DNA from: Cercis canadensis
Taxonomy: Eukaryota; Streptophyta; Magnoliopsida; Fabales; Fabaceae
NCBI GenBank assembly: GCA_003255065.1
Contig: QAOA01005518.1
Span: forward strand, 1 to 64,000
Length of the DNA: 64,000 nt
Reading direction: 5' to 3'
The notes under the pieces were generated by a model. The model saw only the letters and a program-made list of their open reading frames with translations, searched no databases and had not been told where the DNA came from. The translations under genes and the position numbers were made by a program. Each line of letters opens with the position of its first letter. The first letter of the stretch is position 1. Below, one piece after another: positions 1 through 10,764 of the stretch.

Positions 1-425
1 TCTTCATTGCCTACAATCGTTGCTCTCCTCTATTGTGAGATTCTTTCACAAGAATTTCTCATCATCAATAGGTTGTATAACAATAGGGACTTTAAAGACA
101 TATTGCAAATACCTACAACCATTTTCCACTATGTTAGTGTATAGGTCAACACCGAAAAACTTTGAACTCAACTCCACTTTCATGGGTAGGCAATGGCATA
201 TTGATTGTAAAATTTCCATTCCTTCTCAAACACCAATCCCTCACATAAGAAATCAAACTACTTTCTTTATATATCAAAGCAAGAAATTTTACTTACTTGT
301 TAAACACAAATAGAATCAAATGCCCCAAGTGCAAAGCATCTAAATATGGGACTCTTCCAGTATATAAATAGAACCTGTCACCGCACTCTTGCACATCCAA
401 AATTTCATTCAAGTCACTATCCATC
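1..425 (-). pseudogene. Tryptophan--tRNA ligase (TrpRS) gene fragment, broken
   Basis: Minus-strand exon pieces of a cytosolic-type tryptophanyl-tRNA synthetase, the class I enzyme that charges tRNA-Trp with tryptophan using ATP. The upstream piece (about 425 to 297) reads DLNEILDVQECGDRFYLYTG and then ALHLGHL, which is the HIGH-type ATP-binding signature of the family. The second piece (112 to 1) reads YLQYVFKVPIVIQPIDDEK, the segment that follows in TrpRS. Between them lies a 184-base intron (296 to 113) that starts GTAAGT and ends TTGTAG, and the codons join in phase. So this is a genomic copy, not a retrocopy. It is broken: TGA at 46-48 replaces a tryptophan of the family motif (WKNLT), and the usual RGP before ALHLGHL is RVP. 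The rest of the C-terminal part lies outside the window. N-terminal exons were not found upstream. Confidence 0.72.
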
Positions 426-3400
426 TTAATGCCCATCCACTCAGACTTACTTGAATAAACAATTTCATAGCTATAAAGTAAATAGATGCTTTGTCTGAGA
501 TGAAAAAAACCTTAAAAATAAAAGTTTCAATGTCTATGCATCATATGTAGACAAAATCACTATCATTTCTTTTCTCTTTTGAACTTAGAGACCTGAAGCA
601 TGATCAAACAATAATATTTGACATGTTGCTTCACTGAATACAGTGCTCCACTGCAATTATTGACTTAAACATGTTAGTGAAAGAGATCACAATGAAAAAA
701 GGGAAGAGAGAATTAGAAGCTAACTATAAGTTGACAGAGATCTTTGCTTTGTTTTCTTGATAGCTCTGAATCTCTGGTTACTCAGAAAGCTAAGGGAAAA
801 TTAATGAAAGGTAGATCAAGAAAAGAAAATCCAAATATATTAGGTTTTTAGAAAGCTAGCATATAAATAAAGCTGAGAACAAACAAAAAGAAAGCAAAAG
901 ATCAACCACATGAGGGTGCTAAGAAGAGCCTAGGGTGTCGTGAGGGTGCTATTAAAATATTAAGAACGCAATCAAAATGAGCAGCATCATGAATTCAAAT
1001 ACCTCTCTTTCTAGTTCCTCTCTCTTTTTCTTCCCAGTTACTTTCTTCTTTCTCTACAAACAAACAAAAGATTAAAAAATGAGTGGCATATATATATTTT
1101 TCTTGGAAAAAGGAAAACGTGCACTATTTTTCTGGGAATACACATGAAGCATGTAACGATCCCTATATGTCTAAATCATTTATGGTAATTATATATAACA
1201 GTCCCAATTCCCATACTGGATTGGGTCTTATATATAGATGATAAGTGATCCATAAATAGAGAAAGAAGTAGCTGTTTACCGAATCTACAATCCACATAAT
1301 ATAATATAGACAAATGATAAGTGATCCTAAAAAGGTGAAATAGGGTTATAATATTTGAACAATTGCAAAGGAGATATATACTGTGACATACAAAATAAAA
1401 TTGGCAAGAATTTTGAAATGCATATAAACCTAACGAATAGCATTGTGCCTCAACAGAGATATGCATCTTTTGTGTTCCACAGCGTTGTGCCGCTACGGTA
1501 TCAAATTTTAGCGAGACAACATTCTTTATTAAAAATGCTTTTGACGAAAATGGTTTTGAGATAACATTGATGTCGAGCCAAAATAAGCTTATAATAATCA
1601 ATGGAAAGCAAAGAGATATTGCTATGTAAGAAAATATAGAACTAACCTCCAAGTCATCATAATCCTTGTAATATTCATACTGGTCAGTGTGCCTCCTACA
1701 TCAGATGAGTTAGAACCCAACCAAAACAATCTAAAAATGAAAAAAAAAAAAATCATATCAAAATGAATAGAGATCGAGAACCCAACCAAACCTGACCTTA
1801 ATTTTTCTGCCATGGACACATCTGTGGTTGTCTTCAACATTGATCAACCTCAAAGTCATATAGAAACAATACACAAAGAGATAAGAGAATAGATATTAAA
1901 TTCAAATATAAGACATAATTAGCAAAAATTGAAAGCAAGCACGTTAGAGCCAGGAGTAAAGAAGAGGCAGCTGAAAAGCTAGGAGTTGGCAACCTTGGGT
2001 TGTGCTTTATTTATATGCAAAAGGAGGCTCAACATAAGAAACCCTAGGTAATTGAAATTCCTAAAAATTAGTACTCTAATCAGCAATAATTTCTGAAATT
2101 ATAATTTCAAATTACTAATTAAATGTGAGACTAAAATTAAAGAGGCAATTCTGAAATTCCTCCATCAAGAAATCAATTATGAATTTCAAATATAAAAGAA
2201 ATATATTTATGGAAGCTAATAAATACAAACGTTTTATTTTTTAATTATTCAACAAATAATAAATGCTAAAAGATCTAAAAATGGAAGTTATTTAGTGCCA
2301 CAAATTTTAATTTCTTTTTCATGTTTTTTATTTATAAATCAGACATACTTCATATTTTAGATTATTTTTTAAATGTTGTAAAATAGAAGAAATTCACACA
2401 GTCTGCCACTTGTCGTCACCTTGATAGCAACACTTGTCAGCTCCACATTGTGTACTCTATTATTAATATTATATAGATTATATAGATTAATCATAAGTTC
2501 ATTGTAGAATTCTACAAAAAAAAAAAAAAAAAAAGATAATTATTTTTCATTACAATCATTTATACCAAATGGCCATTTTAGTACTGTACACATATTGATA
2601 AGTGGACGTCATCTTGTGTTTTTCAATGGTCATACATACTAACTAGTAATCATTATATATTTCATACTCATCAATGAGAAAAATTTTGAAAATTTAGCAA
2701 AAAGTGTCACCCACTTGAAAAATCATTTTGTTTGAGTTATCTAATAATAATTATCTCAAAATCTTAGTTATTTTTTGTTAACAATTATTTATACCATATG
2801 AGCATTTGAGTTTACACATACACTTCTTTTTTAAAAAAAAAAAAAAATTAGTGCTTGTACACATATACTACTTAAAATTAATATTAATATTAAAATCCCA
2901 AACTTTTTGTAAGAAGACTCTTGAGTGCTTAATGTTAGGGGATACGACCAGCAGGCTGTCTAGTACCTACTCTCTTGGTGCTTGATGCATCTATAAGATT
3001 ACAAAAATTCTTTGATTATTGTGTTCATATGTGGTTATCATATATAAAATTTGTAGTTATTATATTTAAATACAAATAGAATAACTACATAGATTGATGG
3101 GTATGTTTATAATTTTACAAGTTTGTTAGCCACCTATAAGAAAAGGGTGTGCTAAATGCACCTGCAAGTCATACCCCAACATTGATGTCATGTTTAGTAC
3201 CCATAATGGTGATTTTATTCTAGGGCTATATTCTATGGAATGAGTATTCTTATTTTATGCAGCAAGGATTTTATTCTGATTGTGTACTTCCCTCCCTTTT
3301 TCCTAACATATTGCTCTCTCTCTCTTTTTAAAAAAGTGTTAATTTGTTTTAAAAAATGTTAATTCCATGACAGTAGCCATATAAACACCCTATAATATGT

Positions 3401-5050
3401 CTAATTACCTTATAAAAATTGAAAAATACTTGATAACATATCTTTTTTGGTACTTTTAGTTATGAGTTTGGGTTCAAACACATAATTCATAAGTCCTGAT
3501 GATGACTTTAGTACTACTCGATTACAAAACCGTTTGGTAGTAACATATCTGCTCACGTTGACAGCACAAAACAGAAACAGTTAATTACTGCATAAAACTT
3601 TATGAAGTCACCAAAATATGAGGAATAAAACAAAAGAAACATATATTGAACCTTTCATTATTTTTTTGTTTAAAAGGATTTTCTACTAAAGAATAGCAGG
3701 AGTCTTGCACCAATATTGCTTTTTTAAAAACTTATTGCAAGAATGCAGAGGTTGTTAAACTATTTATATAGGGAAGTTCTGGATTTCAAGAGGTAAAAAG
3801 ATATATGATTATTTTGTTTGTATTAGTTAAGTTGACACGTGCATTGTACATGAGGGTAATTTTTTTATTCACCTTCCGATGATTTTTTTTTTCCTCATTT
3901 GAATTTAAAAAGTCCAGACAATACTTAATGATCTAAGCAAATTGAATATAAAAATTTAGATTTTAATGCACTGGCTTACTATTAAGTTGAATTTGAAAAG
4001 AAAAAAAATAAATCACAAACTTCCATGAAGTCAATTCCTAGAGGTCTCTGGAAGAATAGAACTCCATATTATCTTTGTATCTATCTTAAAGAAATGCCCA
4101 ATCTCAATATTATACATGGGTATCTAAATAGGAAAATTTGAGTACTCCATTTGAACATAGGGACTTTAGCTTTCGGAGTTTGAAGAGTGTTTAAAATCTA
4201 CGCTAGAGTGATGTATTCTCTTTCTAAATTTGCTCTTCAATATGAAATATTTACATTAGCCATCATATTCTTTGTTAGGCTTCATCTTCTTAAGAGCTTC
4301 TTACTTTTCTTCTCTTGTGTGGAGTTCATGATCATGACCACCTGACACTCAGTTCAACAAATCAGTGGATACTATTTGCCAACAAAAATGCAAGACTCAT
4401 TTTGTTGGAAGGAAATATCAAATTTACATTGCTATAGTCATTTGATAAGGTTAATTATTAAGCTAACCTTAACACTAGAAAACAAAATTCTATCAACAGA
4501 AATAAGGTTGCCAACTGATTATTGATCCTTATAATGTATAAAATTAAATTTATACCTCAAAATCTTGGTGGAAATAATGTGTGACGTCGGGCTGTGTTTG
4601 GAATTAATGTGTATATAGTATATTTCTTTGAAACCTGTCCGAGAGTTAATCAATAACGAGATGAATGTCATACAAGAGACATTGAAAGCTCCTAATCAAG
4701 AGCTCAAAGATGTCAAATAAATGTATGAGCATAAAATGAAGCGTAAGAAAGGATGCTTGAAATGATCACTAAGTAGTTGAAGATTAAGATTTCAGAGCTT
4801 GACCTAGATAATGAGATGGATGGCAGTGATGATGATGAGGAATAGAGACTGATGATGATTTGGGGTCTTAGATTATAGGATTTCAAACTTGGTTTTGGAC
4901 TTATTGCACTTTCCTACTTTGAATTGTTTGAATTTTGTTTTCTACAATGATTTGGATCCCTATATTGTCTTTTGTACTTAGATATGATATTGGGCAATGA
5001 TATGATAGTTGTTTAATTGTTCACGCATATTATGTCTTTTCTCCCGGATA
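426..5050. other. AT-rich stretch with no recognisable gene
   Basis: No convincing coding region was found. Reading frames of 60-158 codons here have no recognisable motifs. A TATAAATAAA box reads on the minus strand at 2006-2015 and could belong to a lost minus-strand gene, but nothing supports that. Two imperfect direct copies of a roughly 40-base segment lie near 2551-2592 and 2778-2822 (ATTTATACCA...). Around 4650-4850 a broken frame reads like the acidic end of a transposon protein (ELKDVK, then DNEMDGSDDDEE) but cannot be assigned. Poly-A/T runs occur near 2516 and 2833. Confidence 0.5.
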
Positions 5051-5055
5051 CTTGT

Positions 5056-5729
5056 TGTTGGTATTTTTATAAAATATAAATGTATTTATTTGGGTTTTAA
5101 ATGGATTTGATTATTGATTGCCATTCAATAATATCTCTTATATTTGGCTGAAGATTGGAGCTTATTTATGGCAATTTTTATTATGGTTTTAAGGCTTATT
5201 TGTTGAGCCTTTAAGGCCATAACGTCAGCAATTTTGTGGCTGATTTGGTTTCACCTTTTCTTGTTTTTAAGTGGCCATTATTTTATGCTTTGATCAAGGA
5301 ATTATATTCCTTGATCTGTGCCCAACGGCCGGAAGCCAATTGATCTCTTCCTCTTCTATATATTTGTGCATTTGGGCACAATATCAGGACTGGGAATCCT
5401 TCTATCTTGTGTGTGTTCATGCTAAAGTGATGTGCTATGTGTGAGTAAACACTTGGATAGAGAAGGGTGTTGGAGAGAGTCATTTCCTCCTATTTGTGCA
5501 GAATATTGGAGGATAAATGGTGTGGTCATTGGACTGTTGTATCATAAAGACAATGCGTCTAGAACTCGTTTCACCTGGTAGAGATACTAAGAATTACCTG
5601 TGAAAGACATTAATTGTCTTAAAGAAAACGAGATACTTGTGCCTCATCTTGGTGTCACATATTTAATTTTCTCTAACATATTGTTATTATTTGTATTTTA
5701 TTTCTATTTTTGTAGGTTTGGGAACAACA
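5056..5729. mobile_element. Solo LTR, Copia-like
   Basis: A 674-base segment begins TGTTGG and ends AACAACA, giving the short inverted ends TGTTG/CAACA common in Copia LTRs. It is flanked by a perfect 5-base duplication CTTGT (5051-5055 and 5730-5734). No coding sequence or second LTR is present, so it is most likely a solo LTR left by recombination between two LTRs. A TATA-like stretch (CTATATATTT) near 5357 fits a U3/R promoter if the element reads left to right. The family assignment is inferred only from the ends and size. Confidence 0.68.
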
Positions 5730-5734
5730 CTTGT

Positions 5735-6200
5735 TGATATAATTATATGTTGGGATTGAAAAAAACAGAATAATGCTTGCTGATTAAGGGAAATTTGGGA
5801 TGGCAAATTGCCCATTTTCAGAAAAAAATAAAAATAAATTTTTTTGATAGTTATTGTAGTATCGGAAAATGTTTTTATATGAACTGTTACAAATACCGTC
5901 GCAAATTTTTATTTGGTGTCCAAATTTTTTTTTTCCCATGTCCCAAACCATCGCCAATACTGTCACAAATTAATTTTCTCATTTGCCATACTTCTTTGAG
6001 CCATTTTGCGATGGTTTTCAGAGAAGCTGAATATCAATTGAGTATATAAGTGCGTTGGTGATGGAGTTGATTCCAATGAAAATTGTGTTAGTTTTAGTTG
6101 CGGCATTGGATGCTTGGCTCATAATCGGAATGGGAAGAAGATTAATATGGTTTGGAATGATTGTTTAAAGTATTATTGTAATTTAAACATTGAGATAGGT
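5735..6200. other. Unassigned spacer
   Basis: AT-rich spacer between the solo LTR and the SINE. Short runs such as CCGTCGCAAAT and CCATCGCCAATACTGTC near 5896-5965 resemble subterminal motifs of some plant DNA transposons, but no terminal repeats were found. No gene seen. Confidence 0.4.
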
Positions 6201-6587
6201 GTCCAACAGATGTTGGTTCAGCTGGTAAGGATTGAAGTACTTCTCTTGTAAGGTGGCGTTTGGTACATGAATTTTTTTAGTTTCATGGGAATCACAACTT
6301 GGGAAACTAAGATTTTCATGTTTAGTACAAAGTTTTAAAAAAACATTCCCAGGCAAGTAAGATTCTTAGGAATAGTTTTGGGGCAAGTTTCCCATAAAAA
6401 ATTCTCATGGGGCGAGGGGTGGGGGGTTGGGAATCGTAGATATCCATGACATGGGAAAGTTTTTTAGAATGTAAAAAGTATTTTTTACCCCCTCATCCCC
6501 TCATCCCTTCTCATGAGTTTCCTTTTCCAAGTTATCAACTACGTCATCTTGTGTCTTTTGATCCTCTGGTGCTGGTGCCGCCGCGCG

Positions 6588-6610
6588 CCCCCCCCCCCCC
6601 CCCCCCCCCC
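6588..6610. repeat. Poly-C tract (23 bases)
   Basis: An uninterrupted run of C directly follows GCCGCCGCGCG and abuts the 3' end of the NAC fragment when read on the minus strand. It is unusual in this AT-rich context. The exact length may be unreliable in the assembly. Confidence 0.8.
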
Positions 6611-6614
6611 AAAC

Positions 6615-6754
6615 ACCACCAAAGCTCTTTTGAATATCTCTTTGACTTTGCCTGTAGCTTTCCAATAGCCAGCATCAGTAACTCTATTTGTTCTTAAACC
6701 AGTTTTGTATTTTATGTCTCTTACATAGAAAAAATACCATTCTTTTTCAGCCAT
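6615..6754 (-). pseudogene. NAC-domain transcription factor fragment
   Basis: Read on the minus strand, this stretch encodes [13 protein letters not shown], then [20 protein letters not shown] and GKVKEIF. These are subdomains C and D of the plant NAC DNA-binding domain (family form: EKEWYFF...[18 protein letters not shown]). NAC proteins are plant-specific transcription factors acting in the nucleus. Only about 45 residues remain of a roughly 150-residue domain. The first exon (subdomains A and B) is absent, and downstream coding is lost into a poly-G/C tract. The fragment lies inside the Harbinger-like element, so it was either captured by that element or present before insertions scrambled the region. 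The conserved KATGKDKEI appears as KATGKVKEI. It has no start, stop or promoter of its own. Confidence 0.8.
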
Positions 6755-7234
6755 GTTGAACACGTTTTGATTCAGACCTTAGACAATTCCAAGTTAGCTT
6801 GGGGGTTCTTCAATTTCTTGGGTTTGCACCAAAATTTCAGCCATTTGAATAATTCATTTTCCATTTTAGTTCACGACTTGTGCAGACGAGGCTTTTATGG
6901 CCTGCAAGTTTGCTCTTGCAAACTCTCTTCCTTCATGGGTTGGACCAAAAAGAGGTTTTTGAAAGCATGTTGAATTTTTACAGGAAATGCAATTTTTTGT
7001 CAAGTTATGGTTTTGAATTGTCGGTTCAGAATTACCTGCAAAATAGAAGAGTTTTGAATGCTATGGTGATTGCAAAGCTTATTAAGCTAGTGAATGGTTT
7101 GTTGCATGAAGTTAGGACATTCAAACTGTTCATCTTCCTTTATGAGTCTTGAAGAAATGTTTTTCATTCCAATTTGGTGCAAAAATAAAATTTTGTATTT
7201 ATTTTTGGCACTTTGTGCATAAAAAAAGTATATA

Positions 7235-7238
<4 letters not shown>

Positions 7239-7279
<41 letters not shown>
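7239..7279. repeat. TA dinucleotide microsatellite (left)
   Basis: An uninterrupted (TA)n tract at the left junction of the pararetrovirus-like insert. A matching tract lies at the right junction (8647-8671). Confidence 0.9.
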
Positions 7280-7281
<2 letters not shown>

Positions 7282-7285
7282 AAGA

Positions 7286-7724
7286 TAATACCCCAAAAAT
7301 CCCTGAAATCAATAAACTTTTATCTTTTTGTATCAAATTCAATATTGCCTGGATCCTTTGTTGGTCTTATGAGTTACAACAAGATCCCCTCCTTCCTCCT
7401 TACTTTCCTCAAAGATTAATCAGACTATTCAAAGTAAAATGGTGGAGACAATTTGATCATTCATTAGCAGATGTATCCAGAGTTCAAAAGTACTTCACTC
7501 AGATCAATTCCAAGACTCGACGCAACTCAGGAAAACAAGTTCAACAAGAGACAACATCTTCAAAAGGTAAAACAGCACTCATAGATGAAATTACCATGCT
7601 CAAGGCAAAACTTAAGGAAGTAGAATCTCCAGTAGCTTCATCAGACTCAGAAGAAATCAATTCAAGTTACACTCCTCAAAATAAAGATGACTGTTACGGT
7701 ATTGACATCACAAGGAAATCGTGA
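7286..7724 (+). pseudogene. C-terminal fragment of a pararetrovirus-like protein
   Basis: An open frame of about 145 codons is entered from the TA tract and stops at 7722-7724. It includes LIRLFKVKWWRQFD, a pattern I associate with C-terminal regions of plant endogenous pararetrovirus proteins, followed by a charged helical stretch (IDEITMLKAKLKEVE) and a Ser/Asp/Glu-rich tail (SSDSEEINSSY). There is no start codon of its own: the frame begins in repeat sequence. It is immediately followed by the region holding the TATA box. I cannot name the protein with certainty and see no enzymatic motif. Confidence 0.4.
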
Positions 7725-8030
7725 CACAGTCACCCAAAGACTGCCGTCCATGTGCAGTGATTCCAAAAGGCTATAGCACATGTGCAGTATTACTAAAAGG
7801 CTGCAGAGCTCACATGCAAACTTATCATCATATTCAACAAGTCAACAAAGTTTTATGAAGACTCCTCATCATGCCAAGTGTCAAGACATGTGTCAACAAG
7901 AGAAGAAAAGAATGCTTCCCCACTCTACAAGTGTCATCACAAGAAGACATCATGAAAAGCTTCATCACACCTCATACAACAAGACAAGAATGGACTTCAA
8001 ACCATTTGGAATCCATCCTTCCCTCAAGAG

Positions 8031-8040
8031 TCTATAAATA
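8031..8040 (+). promoter_or_regulatory. TATA box of the pararetrovirus-like insert
   Basis: TCTATAAATA followed by GACATC is close to the plant/caulimovirus TATA consensus. It lies about 310 bases after the upstream stop codon and about 610 bases before the primer-site-like TGGTAT. Confidence 0.5.
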
Positions 8041-8320
8041 GACATCTTTATCACAAGAAGAAGCAATGGAAATATTCTGAAGAATAACCCTTTAGCTTAG
8101 CCTAGTTTAGCTAACCTTTTCAAACTTTCTCCTTTCATCAAAGTTTCATTAAGTCATTAGCTTTCATCAAAGCCCTTCATCAAAGACCTTGTGCTCCCCT
8201 CAAAGTTTGTAAACTTTTTCAAAGTGTATTTCAAGAAGTTTCAAAGTTGTAAGTGTTATTTTGATCAATATTAAGTTTTATTTCATTACTTTTCATTAAG
8301 CATTCATTATCCTTCTCCTA

Positions 8321-8413
8321 TGCTTTCCAGTGCGGATTACCGCCGGATTAGCTCCCTTTCATAAGCATTTCCTCTTCCTACTGCTTTCCAGTGCGGACTA
8401 TCGCCGGATTAGC
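8321..8413. repeat. Two-copy direct repeat in leader region
   Basis: Two near-identical 32-base copies (8321-8352 and 8382-8413, period 61) start TGCTTTCCAGTGCGGA and end CGCCGGATTAGC. Each contains a CCGCCGG-type GC-rich core that stands out in an AT-rich leader. Confidence 0.8.
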
Positions 8414-8646
8414 ATCCCTTTTAATTTTTGAAGTTACTATTCATATTGTTCATTACTGTTCACATTTACTATTCATATCAGTATTCATAAGTTACTATTC
8501 ACTCCGAATCTTCTACTCCTTCTTCACTTTTTAATTCATTTTTGCACACACTTTCTTTACATGTTTTACATGTTGACTTACTCATTACTCATTAAGACTT
8601 TCATAATCATTAAGTCAATATTTAAGACGATCCTGCCCCGAATGGT

Positions 8647-8671
8647 ATATATATATATATATATATATATT
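8647..8671. repeat. TA dinucleotide microsatellite (right)
   Basis: The (TA)n tract at the right junction of the pararetrovirus-like insert, followed by host transposon sequence. Confidence 0.9.
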
Positions 8672-9100
8672 ACTTGTTTTATGTGGGTCTCACAATAATA
8701 AAAATAGTATATAATAGCAATTAATTTTTTTCATCCAAATTTAGATAGTGATATTTTTGAAAAAATAACTTAGATTCCCAAGAAAGTAGAATTTGAACCA
8801 AACATAAGGATGTAGGATTCCCATGAATGAATATCCAACATTTTTAGGAATGTTTACAACCAACCAAACATAAATTGTAAGATTCCAATGAACAAGATTC
8901 CCAGGAATGATGTTTCTCATAAACCAAAAAAAAAAAAATTTCTGTACCAAACACCCCCTAAGGCTTAGATTCGAATCTCAATGCTAGCAGTCTCTCTTTG
9001 GTAGATAATTTATAAGTACCATTGTATATTTATAACATGTCCTAACCTTGAAATAGGGTAGTCTCCCCTTATCCCAAACTCTTTATTACCAAAAGAAAAA

Positions 9101-10388
9101 AAACACTGAAAGGTGATGAAATTGTTGAAGATTACAATGTTGAAAGCAATCAAAGGAAAAAAGAAAAAGAACAAAATAATTAGTGGTGACATGTAATGTG
9201 AGTTAAGTTTATGTAATGGTATTGTAGCATAATTGTATAATTTAGATTTGTAACAAAATTGATTTGAGGTAGGGAATCGACTATCGGAGGGCCTCAGATG
9301 ATTGTGAGGTACATGTAATTTATTCTATCTCAATTCAGATGTTTGTGATGGGTAATTGTGTCCATGATTAGGGGGAATGTTTGAAGCATGTGGTCGGTGC
9401 TAGAACTTAATTTATTGGTTTATTTATAGTATAATTATTCTTTGTGGATCTGCAAACATATTATTAGCGCTATGCTCAGTAGTATTAAAATCACTTATTT
9501 TTATTATTATTTTCTCAATCAAATTAAAAAAATTATAGTATAATTGGTATTATATATAAACAATATATAAATTAAATAAAAAATTACTTTTTTGGTACTG
9601 AAAAGAAAAGTGAGTCAAGTCTGATTTTAACAAATTTCTTTTGTTTTTTTATTTGTTTGATAAGGTAAGGGCAATACTGTAGGACGGGCCACAATATTTA
9701 AAGGTGCAGAAGTAAGCAAGTAAGTTGGGCTGATATTTGAGGAAATGTTTCTCTGTGTTGGATCATGCCGCAGTCAACTACATGGTTATGAGTGAAAAAT
9801 GATGCTGTTTTATACACCTTTATTCAGTGTTTAAAAAAAATAGTTGCCTCTAATAATTTTTCTTTGAGAAATTTATTAATTATTGTAATTATAGACTATT
9901 CAAGAAACTAGTTTGATTATTTATATGTTTTCTCTAATATAAATTTTATAGGGGCAATTATAAATTTTTTATGAAGTGAAGAAGTAATTTTAAGTAGTTT
10001 GAGTAAGAAATTTTTTTTGAGCTCTAACATAGATCCATCCCTGCTTTTCATAAAAATCAATATCCCTCATTCTATCCTTTAAAACAAATCAAAAACCAAA
10101 CAATCATTCCACAAAATATAAATTCAATCCATGCAAACTAATTAACTTTTTAAGATATTCGCAACGATACCAATTTTAAGATGTGAGTCCTATTAAAACT
10201 CGATAGAGTAGCACTACCCCAAGTAGCTTAACAAACCCCAATCAATTAATTATTTGCAATGATTCCATTATATTATATAACCAATTTTTATGAACACATT
10301 ACATATCTACACGCCTATTCCAACTAATCCAACCACACTCTATTTTTAATCTAGCCTTTCTAAAATTCAAGCCTTTACACTTCGATAG
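9101..10388. other. AT-rich spacer with no recognised feature
   Basis: I see no gene, terminal repeat or LTR pair here. Short frames lack known motifs. Confidence 0.4.
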
Positions 10389-10393
10389 GCTCT

Positions 10394-10688
10394 TGTAGAT
10401 ACCCAATGTCTGGCCCAATATCACTAGGCCCATCCAGCCAGAGGCCCATACCAACAAACTGGTATATGCCTCCTACATCTTCTAGGCTTATGTATAAAGA
10501 CCCCCTCCAGGACAGGTATGAGGACTTTTCGCAAGAACCCAATAGAATATCTTCATTAGCTCGGATATAACTAACTTAAGCATCGGAGCTTGGGTCATAC
10601 ACCCACTTCCTGGCTCTTTGTTTGTAGGCCTAGGGCAAGTGCATCGTGTTCTCCGAGTCCGCATGCTGGTCCAAAATAGGCATCGTCA
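10394..10688 (+). repeat. 5' LTR of the Tat element
   Basis: 295 bases starting TGTAGATACCC and ending GGCATCGTCA. It matches the copy at 20997-21305, which is longer through a TTC insertion and a small duplication near the end. A TATA-like GTATAAAGACC lies at about 10492. Confidence 0.93.
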
Positions 10689-10690
10689 TT

Positions 10691-10708
10691 TGGCGCCGTC
10701 TGTGGGAA
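10691..10708 (+). promoter_or_regulatory. Primer binding site
   Basis: TGGCGCCGTCTGTGGGAA lies two bases after the 5' LTR. TGG pairs with the CCA end of the primer tRNA. This form is common in plant Tat elements. I do not name the tRNA. Confidence 0.85.
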
Positions 10709-10764
10709 ATTTTTCCTTCCTTCCCAAGAAACAAATCTTATTGTGCGATCCTACTTTGACCGCT

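Larger units (their letters stand above)
7283..8648 (+). mobile_element. Endogenous pararetrovirus-like (Caulimoviridae) fragment, inactive
   Basis: The segment is flanked on both sides by TA microsatellites. It has the layout of the end of a caulimovirid genome: the C-terminal part of an open frame, a non-coding region with a good TATA box (8031-8040), about 600 bases of leader, and then TGGTAT (8643-8648), the first bases of the initiator tRNA-Met primer site, exactly where the sequence runs into the right TA tract. The TATA-to-primer-site distance of about 610 bases is like that of the 35S leader in cauliflower mosaic virus. Integration at TA repeats is known for some endogenous caulimovirids. 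No replicase, coat or movement domain is present, so this is a partial dead copy. The protein similarity is weak, and a retrotransposon LTR region remains possible. Confidence 0.42.
6252..8958. mobile_element. PIF/Harbinger-like DNA transposon derivative
   Basis: The ends are inverted: GGTGGCGTTTGGTAC on the left, and the complement of the right end reads GGGGGTGTTTGGTAC. Both sides carry TAA (6249-6251 and 8959-8961). This TIR type and a 3-base TWA duplication are characteristic of PIF/Harbinger and Tourist-like elements. The subterminal regions also resemble each other in inverted orientation (CATGGGAATC / GATTCCCATG). No transposase was recognised, so it is non-autonomous. It carries a NAC-domain fragment and was later enlarged by an insertion between 7239 and 8671. 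Confidence 0.65.
6201..9100 (+). mobile_element. tRNA-derived SINE, split by a later DNA transposon
   Basis: The left piece (6201-6251) contains a pol III box A match, TGGTTCAGCTGG at 6214-6225. The right piece (8962-9100) contains a box B match, GATTCGAATCTC at 8968-8979, and ends in an A-rich tail. Removing the 2707-base insert and one copy of its TAA duplication gives a SINE of about 190 bases with box A and box B about 44 bases apart, which suits a tRNA-derived SINE. Similar flanks, AAACATTGAGATAGGTG (from about 6184) and AAACACTGAAAGGTG (from 9101), look like an imperfect target duplication. Box B lies only 8 bases beyond the insertion point. Confidence 0.62.

Noticed and set aside
1176-1652. 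158-codon minus-strand reading frame
   Set aside because: Cys/Phe/Tyr/Ile-rich translation of AT-rich DNA, no family motif, overlapping frames on the other strand; no link to the TrpRS exons was found.
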